DNA of 64,000 nucleotides from Candidatus Pacearchaeota archaeon UBA92 (lineage in GTDB: Archaea; Nanobdellota; Nanobdellia; Pacearchaeales; GW2011-AR1), in assembly GCA_002497285.1 (NCBI GenBank), contig DANJ01000014.1, positions 1 through 64,000 on the forward strand, in the 5' to 3' direction. The notes under the pieces were generated by a model, which had not been told where the DNA came from, did not search any database, and was given only the letters and a program-made list of their open reading frames with translations. The translations under genes and the position numbers were made by a program. Position 1 is the stretch's first letter. The number at the start of each line of letters is the position of its first letter. Below, piece after piece: positions 43,804 through 52,476 of this stretch.

Positions 43804-45996
43804 CTATCTCTTTGCTCTCTTTGAACGAGATTTCAAAAGCCATAGGATGGCAAAGAAGATTATCACAAGAACTACCGCCAAAACGGACAAGACAAATGAA
43901 GGCAGCTTTTCAGGTTCAACTGGAATGTCGAAAAATCCTTCAGAGGTTTTATCTGTCGGAATCTTTTCATTTATAGATTTTATAGTCAAAACCGCAGACA
44001 ATTTAGAAGCAGCTATCTCATTCACTTCAACCTGCAAATCATAATAACCATCGACATCCATGTCAAATTTCCCAGTATTTCCAAGGAAAATTTCCTCTGT
44101 TATAGGCTCCGAAGAAACAGTCACAACCACAGAATTATTATTTATATCATCCAGCACCAATGAGTGCAGTTCATTGTTTAATAAAAATTTCAAACTCCAT
44201 TTCTTGAAGAAAGTTCTCTTGTATCCATCTTTCAAATTATCAGGAGTCAAAGAAATAATTGCAGCACTCCCTGAAGAGCCTGTAGATGCCGTAGCAGCAG
44301 AAGTCGTATAAGATATTGAAATTGTATTGCTACCTGAAGCCTGCTCCAAGCCAGTAACATTAAGATTAACAATTGAGTTTGAACACTCATATTCTCCCGT
44401 TAAGTAGGTCTTTGAATAATTTCCACTGTGAGATGAATAAGATATTGACTGAATAGTCATGCATGAATCCGTATTGAATAAAACACTAATATTAACTATA
44501 CCTGTCAGGTTTGATGCAATATTCTTGCTCGTTGTTGAAACCGAAGAAAACCAGATAGGAGTATTATTTCTATTTGCTCCCTCAGTTAAATTGAACCAGT
44601 TTAAAACAAAAATACCTCTTCCAGGATTTAAAGTAAAATTGATATTAAGATCATTGCTAAAGAGATTACCACTCCCAATGACTGAATAATTATCGAGGTA
44701 GAGCAAAGCATTGGTAAGATTATACACTTGGACATAGCTTTTTAATAATCCCGTGTTATTAAACAGCAATCCGGGATTATCCAAAGAAGTGTTACTCACT
44801 TTATAACTATCAGCAATCCAATCTATTCCATTTCGGCTGGAATTTTGGTTCGCTAGCCCTTTTACAATCTGGTTCCACATATAAGTCGCAAACTCCAATG
44901 CTCCCGCTTTGCTTGGATGTATTCCATCAATAGTATAAGTATTGTTCCAAGAGGTATAAGTTCCATTTGTATCATTGACAATACTTCTTAACTTAATCAT
45001 TCCAATTTCAACATTGGCTATTGAAGTATTAACAGTAAGATTAACTAAGTCTGCTTCCAATGCAATTTTCTTATCTTCAGAATTGCTGGTATCATATTGA
45101 GAAACTAAAATAAAGTATAGTCTATCTGAAGAGTATCCAGCAGTATTATAGGCATCCCTATATCTTGTTATAATATTATAAATATTTCGAGAATAATTTT
45201 GTTTGCACCATTCTACATCATCTCCTCGTTCACACATAGTCCATGCATCAAAGAAGGTCAATGCAATTTTATCTTTTTTTATTAAACCTTCTTTTCCTGA
45301 CCAAGGAACTAACACTCTACAAGTAGAATTATAACCCTCCGCCCAGTTTATAGTGAGATTTGTTCTTGTTAGAACATTTGTGATATATGCCGTTGTATCA
45401 AACGAATCTCCCAAATAAGGATACCATAATTCTTTATGAATTTCTTTTCCATTAGCATATATATCAAATTGAACCTTACAAAATTCGCAATAATTATTGG
45501 TTACACTCTGTGGGACATCCAAATAACAATTATTTTCCGAATCTAAATAAACATCAGACCAAACTTTATCTGTATAAATTTGACAGCTAGTGTTAAGAAG
45601 AATATCTGTTTCTAAATTAAATCCAGAAGGCTCGTTTTGATATAGTGTGTTTTTTTGAAGTGTTGCTTTTTTTGGAGGAAGACCACAAAAAGTATAGGTA
45701 ACTGCTAGGTTGTTAATATCTTTATCACCTACATTTTTGATACTAAATGGGATAATTGTTGCATTGTCTTTTACAATTGGGCTAAAAGAGGGATCAACAC
45801 TCACATCGATTGTTCCAAACCAAACTGGAAAAATATTAAATTTTTGTATAATCTTGCTTTCATGTAAGAAAGCCCCTCCAAAAAACGAGATATAAAATAA
45901 TAAAATGACTAATAAAATATAAATTAATGGTCTCTTTTTCAACTTAGTTTTAGTGCTTTCAATTTTCCTCTCAATTGTTTCTATATCGGCAACCAT
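43804..45996 (-). CDS. Large surface protein with SGNH-like hydrolase region
   Basis: About 730 residues from ATG 45996, preferred over GTG 46017 because of TATA-like CTAAAAAGTG about 25 nt upstream. There is one N-terminal and one C-terminal membrane helix with a basic tail (KSRSKRAKR). The part around residues 240-390 ends with YTIDGIHPSKAGALEFATYMW, matching SGNH block V (DxxH). Many N-x-S/T sites suggest glycosylation. The rest is beta-rich. It may act on envelope polysaccharides; the catalytic Ser block was not confidently found. Confidence 0.65.
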   Translation of the reverse strand: MVADIETIERKIESTKTKLKKRPLIYILLVILLFYISFFGGAFLHESKIIQKFNIFPVWFGTIDVSVDPSFSPIVKDNATIIPFSIKNVGDKDINNLAVTYTFCGLPPKKATLQKNTLYQNEPSGFNLETDILLNTSCQIYTDKVWSDVYLDSENNCYLDVPQSVTNNYCEFCKVQFDIYANGKEIHKELWYPYLGDSFDTTAYITNVLTRTNLTINWAEGYNSTCRVLVPWSGKEGLIKKDKIALTFFDAWTMCERGDDVEWCKQNYSRNIYNIITRYRDAYNTAGYSSDRLYFILVSQYDTSNSEDKKIALEADLVNLTVNTSIANVEIGMIKLRSIVNDTNGTYTSWNNTYTIDGIHPSKAGALEFATYMWNQIVKGLANQNSSRNGIDWIADSYKVSNTSLDNPGLLFNNTGLLKSYVQVYNLTNALLYLDNYSVIGSGNLFSNDLNINFTLNPGRGIFVLNWFNLTEGANRNNTPIWFSSVSTTSKNIASNLTGIVNISVLFNTDSCMTIQSISYSSHSGNYSKTYLTGEYECSNSIVNLNVTGLEQASGSNTISISYTTSAATASTGSSGSAAIISLTPDNLKDGYKRTFFKKWSLKFLLNNELHSLVLDDINNNSVVVTVSSEPITEEIFLGNTGKFDMDVDGYYDLQVEVNEIAASKLSAVLTIKSINEKIPTDKTSEGFFDIPVEPEKLPSFVLSVLAVVLVIIFFAILWLLKSRSKRAKR

Positions 45997-46053
45997 CTTA
46001 TAGCTTATTAACCGCACTTTTTAGAGTTATCTTTTAGGGAGGGGATACGGATT

Positions 46054-46078
46054 AGATATCTTTTTAAAAAGCATATCT
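46054..46078 (+). promoter_or_regulatory. Operator-like palindrome over the defence-operon TATA box
   Basis: Arms AGATATCTTTTT and AAAAAGCATATCT are reverse complements apart from one extra C. The centre CTTTTTAAAAAG contains the only TATA-like element, about 25 nt before the ATG at 46090. A dimeric repressor bound here would block TBP. No candidate regulator gene is adjacent. Confidence 0.55.
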
Positions 46079-46089
46079 CTAGGATAAAT

Positions 46090-47607
46090 ATGGGAACTGG
46101 CAACTCAGGAGAACGTCAAAAAATTCTAACTAAATCGAAGTATCTCAATGGGTTGCAGTGTTTAAAGTATCTATGGATTGCAGTTAATGATCCTAAAAGA
46201 ATACCTGCACCAGATGAGCAAGACGAGTTTAGATTTGATGAGGGGCATATTGTTGGGGAATATTCAAAAAAGCTTTTTCCTGATGGCATTGATTTGCCTA
46301 GCTCACCTGCTGATTTTAGTAAGAACTTAGAAGAAACCCAGAAGTCGCTGGCTATTAGAAAGCCATTATTTGAAGCAGGATTCTTAAAAGAAAGAGTTTA
46401 TTCTAGGGCAGATATTCTTGACCCAGTTAAAGGCTCTAAAGACATGTGGGATATTATAGAAGTTAAGAGTTCAACAGAAGTCAAAGATGTTCATATTCAA
46501 GATGTAGCCTTTCAAAAGTTTTGTTACGAAAAAGCAGGATTAAAAATAAATAAATGTTTTCTTATGCATATTAATAAAGAATATGCTAAGAAGGGAAATA
46601 TTAAGGTAGACCAGTTATTTGTTAAAGAAGATATAAGCGAGAAAATTGAAGAAGAGATATCTAACATTCCTGATCGATTAGGTCAAATGTTTAAAGTAAT
46701 GGATTGTAGTGAAGAACCTAAAAGTAAGATAGGGGAGTTTTGTAAAGACCCTTATGACTGTCCAATAAAAAGTGAATGTTGGGGTTTTCTTCCAGAGAAT
46801 AGCGTGTTTAATCTTTATAGGGGTGGAAAGAGATCACTTGATTTATTTGAAAAAGGGATTTTGGCAATAAGAGACATTCCAGAAGATTACGAGTTGGGAG
46901 ATAAACAAAAAATCCAGCATTTTTGTGCTAAAACCGATAAACCTCATATAAACAAGGAAGCAATAAAATCTTTCATAAAGAGATTAAAATATCCCTTATA
47001 TTTCCTAGATTTTGAAACCTATCAAACGGTAATCCCCTTGTATGATGGATTGAAACCCTATCAGCAGATACCCTTTCAGTTTTCTTTACATATAGTTGAT
47101 AAAAAAGGAAATAAAAAGCATTACTCATTTGTTGCTGAAGGAAATACAGATCCACGACCTGAGTTTTTTAAACAACTAAAAAAGAAGTTAGCAAAAAAAG
47201 GGAGTATAATTGTTTACAACCAGAGTTTTGAGCAAGGAAGACTAAAAGAATTAGCAGAGCTATTCCCAAAAGAAAAGAAAACTGTAGAAGAATACATAAA
47301 AAGAATGGCTGACTTGTTAGTTCCATTTAGAAATTTCGATTATTATGATTGTAAACAACAAGGGAGTGCAAGTATAAAACATGTTCTTCCAGCATTAACA
47401 AAAGTTACATATAACGGAATGGATATCGCAAACGGCGGTCAAGCATCATTAAGGTATTTGTTTATTACTCACGGATCCAATGATGGAAAGAAAGCAACAA
47501 AAGAAGAGATAAAAAAAGTAAGAGAAGATTTAGAAAAATATTGTTGTCTTGATACTGAAGCTATGATAATGGTTATGAATAAATTAAAAGAAGTTACAAA
47601 AAAATGA
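46090..47607 (+). CDS. Cas4/RecB-like nuclease fused to DEDD-type exonuclease domain (DUF2779-like)
   Basis: 505 residues. The N-terminal half is a RecB/Cas4-like PD-(D/E)XK nuclease: C24, H53, D108 (SRAD), E124-V-K126, and a closing C218-x5-C224-x5-C230, so four cysteines could hold a 4Fe-4S cluster. The C-terminal half has D307-x-E309 in YFLDFETYQT, a YNQSFEQGRLKEL motif and YCCLDTEAMIMV, the pattern of a DEDD exonuclease as in DUF2779 proteins. It likely processes DNA or RNA ends. It is the first gene of a six-gene operon; its end overlaps the SNF2 gene by 4 nt. Confidence 0.8.
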   Translation: MGTGNSGERQKILTKSKYLNGLQCLKYLWIAVNDPKRIPAPDEQDEFRFDEGHIVGEYSKKLFPDGIDLPSSPADFSKNLEETQKSLAIRKPLFEAGFLKERVYSRADILDPVKGSKDMWDIIEVKSSTEVKDVHIQDVAFQKFCYEKAGLKINKCFLMHINKEYAKKGNIKVDQLFVKEDISEKIEEEISNIPDRLGQMFKVMDCSEEPKSKIGEFCKDPYDCPIKSECWGFLPENSVFNLYRGGKRSLDLFEKGILAIRDIPEDYELGDKQKIQHFCAKTDKPHINKEAIKSFIKRLKYPLYFLDFETYQTVIPLYDGLKPYQQIPFQFSLHIVDKKGNKKHYSFVAEGNTDPRPEFFKQLKKKLAKKGSIIVYNQSFEQGRLKELAELFPKEKKTVEEYIKRMADLLVPFRNFDYYDCKQQGSASIKHVLPALTKVTYNGMDIANGGQASLRYLFITHGSNDGKKATKEEIKKVREDLEKYCCLDTEAMIMVMNKLKEVTKK

Positions 47608-50519
47608 AATCTCAAAAGCATTCAAAACTAATTCTGAAAGAAAAAAATACCCATTCAAATCTAACGGATTACCATGCAAAATATTATGCAAATGAATTAA
47701 CAAAAAGAAATCCTTCAGATAGTATAGAAAAATTAACTACTTCGCTTGCTGATGCCCAAGTTGATTTAAATCCTCATCAAATTGATGCTGCACTTTTTGC
47801 ATTCAAATCGCCTCTTTCTAAAGGAGTTATATTAGCGGATGAGGTTGGTTTAGGAAAAACAATCGAAGCAGGAATAGTATTATCTCAAAAATGGGCAGAG
47901 AGCAAAAGAAAAATATTAATTATAGTCCCTTCAAATTTAAGAAAGCAATGGAATCAAGAATTATTAGAGAAGTTTTTCTTAGAATCTCTAATTTTAGAAA
48001 CAAAATCTTTTAATGAGATAAATGAGAAAATTAAAATCGGAAATCCATTTGAGCAGAACAAGATAGTTATTTGCTCTTATCATTTTGCAAGAATTAAAGA
48101 GGAATTTATCAAATCGATTAATTGGGATTTGATTATTATTGATGAAGCCCATAGATTAAGGAATGTTTATAAAAAAGGAAATAAGATTGCCAAGTCAATC
48201 AAAGAGTCAACAAAACATGCTCCAAAAATCCTACTTACTGCCACACCTTTACAAAATTCTTTATTAGAACTATATGGATTAGTGGGATTTATTGATGATC
48301 ATATCTTTGGAGATTTAGAAAGTTTTAAAGAACAATTTGTATGGGGGACTGAAGGGAATGGAGTTAATTTTGATGATTTGAAAAAAAGATTGAGCCCAAT
48401 CTGTCAGAGGACATTGAGAAAACAAGTTTTAGAATACATAAAATATACCAATAGACTCGCACTTACTCAAGATTTTATTCCAAATAAAGAGGAGCAAGAA
48501 CTTTATAAAAAAGTATCAGATTACTTACAAAAAGAAGACCTTTTTGCATTACCTTCTGGTCAAAGACATTTAATGACTCTGATAATGAGAAAATTACTGG
48601 CATCTTCGACCTTTGCAATTGCGGGAACATTAAGATCTCTTACAAAAAGATTAAAAAAAGTTGTTGAAGCTGGTTCCTTTGAAGAAGTGGGTAGTTTGTT
48701 TAGGGGAGAATATGAGGGGCTAGACGAATTAAGTGAAGAATGGAATGATGAGGACGAACCAGAGAAAAAACAATTAACTCTTTCTGAAAAAGAACAACTT
48801 AAAAGAGAAATAAAAGAGCTGGAAGATTTTAGTAATCTTGCTGAATCCATAAAATCAAATGCAAAAGGAGAAGTTATGCAGACGGCACTTGCAGAAGGTT
48901 TTTCAAAATTAAAAGAACTTAAAGCTCCAGAAAAAGCATTGATATTTACTGAATTTAGAAGAACCCAAGAATATCTTTATGAAATACTTTCAAAAACGGA
49001 GTATAAAGATAAAATAGTTCTATTTAATGGAACAAACAATGATGAGCTCTCGCAAAGGATATATCGAGAATGGTTAGATAAAAACCGAGGCACAGATAAA
49101 TTTACAGGCTCTAAATCTGCTGATCTAAGATCTGCACTAGTTGAATATTTTAGAGATGAAGCTAAAATAATGATCGCTACCGAAGCTGCAGCAGAAGGCA
49201 TCAATCTACAGTTCTGTTCATTAGTTGTTAATTACGATCTGCCTTGGAATCCTCAAAGAATAGAACAAAGAATAGGAAGATGTCATAGATATGGGCAGAA
49301 TCATGATGTCGTCGTTATCAACTTTTTGAATAAAAAAAATGAAGCAGACCAGAGAATTTTCCAATTACTTTCTGAGAAGTTTAAATTATTTGATGGAGTT
49401 TTTGGTGCAAGCGATGAAGTTTTAGGAGCAATTGAATCGGGAGTAGATTTTGAAAAAAGAATAAGTCAGATTTATCAAGAATGTAGAGGTGCAGAAGAAA
49501 TAAATAAATCATTTGATAATTTGCAGAAAGAATTAGAGTCACAGATTGAGGAAGGAATGAAAGTTACTCGTAAAAAGCTTTTAGAAAATTTTGATGAGGC
49601 TGTTCACGAAAGGTTAAAAATAAGTTTAGACCAAAGCAAACAATATCTCAATAGATTTGAACAGTGGTTATGGAGTCTTACTAAATATGGTCTTAATGAC
49701 TCTGCAACATTCAATGACTCTGATTTTTCATTTGATTTGAAAAAATCTCCCTTTAGTGAAATAAACATTTCAACTGGGAGATATAAGCTAGGTAGAAAAG
49801 TTGAAGATGCCCACATTTATCGTATAGGACATCCGATCGCCCAGAGATTATTAGAGAGATTTAAATCTAAAAATCTTCAAGATAGGGAATTAGTTTTTGA
49901 CTTTTCAAACTATGGAAAGAAGATTAGTGTTTTGAATAACCTGCAGAAGAAGAAAGGAGAATTAATATTATGGAAATTAATTGTAGACTCATTTGAAAGC
50001 GAAGACTATCTTATATTTACCGCTTTAACAGATAAAAAGGAAATTTTGGAAGAAGAGCAATGTAAGAGATTATTTAGTTTGCCTGCAAATATGGGTGATG
50101 TTTCCAAGAGCTTAGAAATGGAATCAAATTTAAGATCTGAATTTGAAAAGAAAAAGGTTAAGCTCATATCTGAAATTGCAGGAAAAAACAGTGTCTTCTT
50201 CGATGAGGAAATGGAGAAGTTAGATAAATGGGCGGAGGACAGGAAAAGAACATTAAAAAATAGCTTAAAAGAGCTTGATGAAAAGATACAAATCCTAAAA
50301 AAAGATATTAGAGTAACCACTAATCTTCAAGATAAACTTAAAAAGCAGAAAGAAATTAGGAGTTTAGATAAAAAGAGGGATGAATCTTGGAAAGAATATG
50401 ACCAAGAAGCCCAAAGGATAAACGTTAAAAAGGACGGATTGATTGATAATATTGAAGCGAGAATGGAGCAAAAGATAAAGGTCGAAAAGCTCTTCTCGAT
50501 CAAATGGAGTGTTAAATAA
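47604..50519 (+). CDS. SNF2-family helicase/translocase
   Basis: 971 residues. Walker A DEVGLGKT lies at residues 79-86, DEAH in IIDEAHRLRN, TATPLQNS motif III, and the C-terminal RecA lobe has ATEAAAEGINLQF and QRIEQRIGRCHRYGQ. The last 350 residues include long charged coiled coil. Related SNF2 proteins (RapA, DISARM-type) translocate on duplex DNA. Here it is coupled by 4-nt overlap to the upstream nuclease and is 2 nt from the Mod gene, so it likely works with the restriction complex. Confidence 0.88.
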   Translation: MKSQKHSKLILKEKNTHSNLTDYHAKYYANELTKRNPSDSIEKLTTSLADAQVDLNPHQIDAALFAFKSPLSKGVILADEVGLGKTIEAGIVLSQKWAESKRKILIIVPSNLRKQWNQELLEKFFLESLILETKSFNEINEKIKIGNPFEQNKIVICSYHFARIKEEFIKSINWDLIIIDEAHRLRNVYKKGNKIAKSIKESTKHAPKILLTATPLQNSLLELYGLVGFIDDHIFGDLESFKEQFVWGTEGNGVNFDDLKKRLSPICQRTLRKQVLEYIKYTNRLALTQDFIPNKEEQELYKKVSDYLQKEDLFALPSGQRHLMTLIMRKLLASSTFAIAGTLRSLTKRLKKVVEAGSFEEVGSLFRGEYEGLDELSEEWNDEDEPEKKQLTLSEKEQLKREIKELEDFSNLAESIKSNAKGEVMQTALAEGFSKLKELKAPEKALIFTEFRRTQEYLYEILSKTEYKDKIVLFNGTNNDELSQRIYREWLDKNRGTDKFTGSKSADLRSALVEYFRDEAKIMIATEAAAEGINLQFCSLVVNYDLPWNPQRIEQRIGRCHRYGQNHDVVVINFLNKKNEADQRIFQLLSEKFKLFDGVFGASDEVLGAIESGVDFEKRISQIYQECRGAEEINKSFDNLQKELESQIEEGMKVTRKKLLENFDEAVHERLKISLDQSKQYLNRFEQWLWSLTKYGLNDSATFNDSDFSFDLKKSPFSEINISTGRYKLGRKVEDAHIYRIGHPIAQRLLERFKSKNLQDRELVFDFSNYGKKISVLNNLQKKKGELILWKLIVDSFESEDYLIFTALTDKKEILEEEQCKRLFSLPANMGDVSKSLEMESNLRSEFEKKKVKLISEIAGKNSVFFDEEMEKLDKWAEDRKRTLKNSLKELDEKIQILKKDIRVTTNLQDKLKKQKEIRSLDKKRDESWKEYDQEAQRINVKKDGLIDNIEARMEQKIKVEKLFSIKWSVK

Positions 50520-50521
50520 AA

Positions 50522-52465
50522 ATGGCAAAGAAGGAAACTAAAATTGAAAGAGTTGATTTGAAATCTAGGGATATTGTTGCTAATCAGAAAGAAAAGCTTA
50601 GACAATTGTTCCCAGAAATATTCTCTGAAGATAAAGTTAATTTTGAAAAACTAAAAAAGACATTAGGTGAAAATGTTGATGAATCTCAGGAAAGATATGA
50701 AATGACTTGGGCAGGAAAGACTAACTGTTTTAAAATTATACAAGAATCTTCATTAGGAACATTAAAACCTATTGAAAAGGAGTCGATTAATTGGGGCGAA
50801 ACACAGAATTTGTTTATTGAAGGAGATAATTTAGAAGTTCTTAAACTTCTTCAAAAATCCTATAATGAAAAGATAAAAATGATTTACATTGATCCTCCTT
50901 ATAATACGGGTCATGATTTTGTGTATAAAGATAAATTCGGACAACAATTAGATGATTATCTAAAACTAACTGGACAAGTAGATGAAGAGGGTAAAGCCTT
51001 ATCTACAAATACTGATGCAGATGGAAGGTATCATAGTAATTGGATGAATATGATGTATCCGAGATTATTTCTTGCAAGAAATCTTTTAAAAGAAGAAGGC
51101 GTGATTTTCATTTCTATTGATGATAATGAGGTAGATAATTTAAAGAAGGTTTGTAACGAAATATTTGGAGAGGAAAATCTTGTTGCTCAATTAGTTTGGA
51201 AGAAGAAAGCGGGAGGAGGAAACGATACTAAATATTTTGCTATTGATCATGAGTATATTTTATGTTATGCAAAGAATATAATCTCTATGGGAAGATTATG
51301 GATAGGATTAACTGAAGAACAAAGAAGTAAATATGTTCTAAAAGATGAATTTTTTGATGAAAGAGGACCATACCAATTAAAAAATCTTTATCAAGGATCT
51401 ATTGCAGAAGATCGTCCCAACTTAAAGTATCCAATAACTTGCCCTGATGGTTCTAAACTGCATAAGAAAAAGGATGGGGGACTTTATAGATGGAGATGGG
51501 AAGAGTCTCGGTTTTTGGAAGGTGTAAAAGATAGTAAAATAGAATTTAAAAAAATAAATGGAGAATGGCAGGTTTTTACTAAGCAATATCTTTATGATGG
51601 AGAAGATGGAGATGAAAGAATGACTAAACCTAGATCAATTTTATTGAAGGAAGGAATGACTCGAGATGGTAAAGAAGAATTAAAATCTTTGTTTGATAAA
51701 CCTCCTTTTGATTTTCCAAAACCTACAAAATTGATAAAGCATCTCATGAGTATAATGACTAATTCAGATTCAGATGAAATAATCTTAGACTTTTTTGCTG
51801 GTTCTGGAACAACTGCTCATGCAGTTTTAGAGTTAAATAAGGAGGAGAACGGGAGGAGAAAGTTTATTCTTGTTCAATTACCCGAGCCAACCAACGAGGA
51901 CTCAGAAGCCTTCAAGACAGGATATAAACATATAGCCCATATCTCTCAAGAAAGAATAAAGAGAGTAATTAAGAGAATTAAAGAAGAACAAAAAGAAGCT
52001 GGAAAGCAAAAGAAAATTGGAGAAGAAAATAAAACAAATAACCTCGATTTAGGATTTAAGGTATTCCAATTAGATAAATCCAACTTTAAGATTTGGGATG
52101 CACAAACAAGAGATATTCAGACTGCCTTGAATGAACATATAAATCCGATAAGAAAAGAAAGTTCGCAAGAAGATGTCCTTTATGAACTGATACTAAAATC
52201 AGGATTATCTTTAACAACAGATATTAAAGAGATAAAAGTTGGCAATAAAAAATTGTTTTCTATTGAGGATGGAATGCTCCTAATTTGTTTAGAGAAAGAG
52301 CTAACTTCTGAATTAATAAAGAAAATTGCAGAAATGAAACCTGCGAGATTTTACTGTTTAGATGATGGATTTAAAGGAAATGATCAACTAAAAGCCAACG
52401 CTGTTGAAATCTTTAAGAATGTTGAAACTGTTGATGGAGAAAAAATTGTCTTCAGAACAGTTTAA
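50522..52465 (+). CDS. Type III restriction-modification methyltransferase (Mod)
   Basis: 647 residues. The catalytic DPPYNTG is at residues 124-130 and the SAM-binding DFFAGSGTT at 423-431, the order of beta-class N6-adenine methyltransferases. The region between holds the target recognition part. It should methylate adenine in a short asymmetric site and guide the Res subunit. It lies 11 nt before res, which has its own AAGGAG ribosome site. Confidence 0.93.
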   Translation: MAKKETKIERVDLKSRDIVANQKEKLRQLFPEIFSEDKVNFEKLKKTLGENVDESQERYEMTWAGKTNCFKIIQESSLGTLKPIEKESINWGETQNLFIEGDNLEVLKLLQKSYNEKIKMIYIDPPYNTGHDFVYKDKFGQQLDDYLKLTGQVDEEGKALSTNTDADGRYHSNWMNMMYPRLFLARNLLKEEGVIFISIDDNEVDNLKKVCNEIFGEENLVAQLVWKKKAGGGNDTKYFAIDHEYILCYAKNIISMGRLWIGLTEEQRSKYVLKDEFFDERGPYQLKNLYQGSIAEDRPNLKYPITCPDGSKLHKKKDGGLYRWRWEESRFLEGVKDSKIEFKKINGEWQVFTKQYLYDGEDGDERMTKPRSILLKEGMTRDGKEELKSLFDKPPFDFPKPTKLIKHLMSIMTNSDSDEIILDFFAGSGTTAHAVLELNKEENGRRKFILVQLPEPTNEDSEAFKTGYKHIAHISQERIKRVIKRIKEEQKEAGKQKKIGEENKTNNLDLGFKVFQLDKSNFKIWDAQTRDIQTALNEHINPIRKESSQEDVLYELILKSGLSLTTDIKEIKVGNKKLFSIEDGMLLICLEKELTSELIKKIAEMKPARFYCLDDGFKGNDQLKANAVEIFKNVETVDGEKIVFRTV

Positions 52466-52476
52466 GGAGAAAAAAT

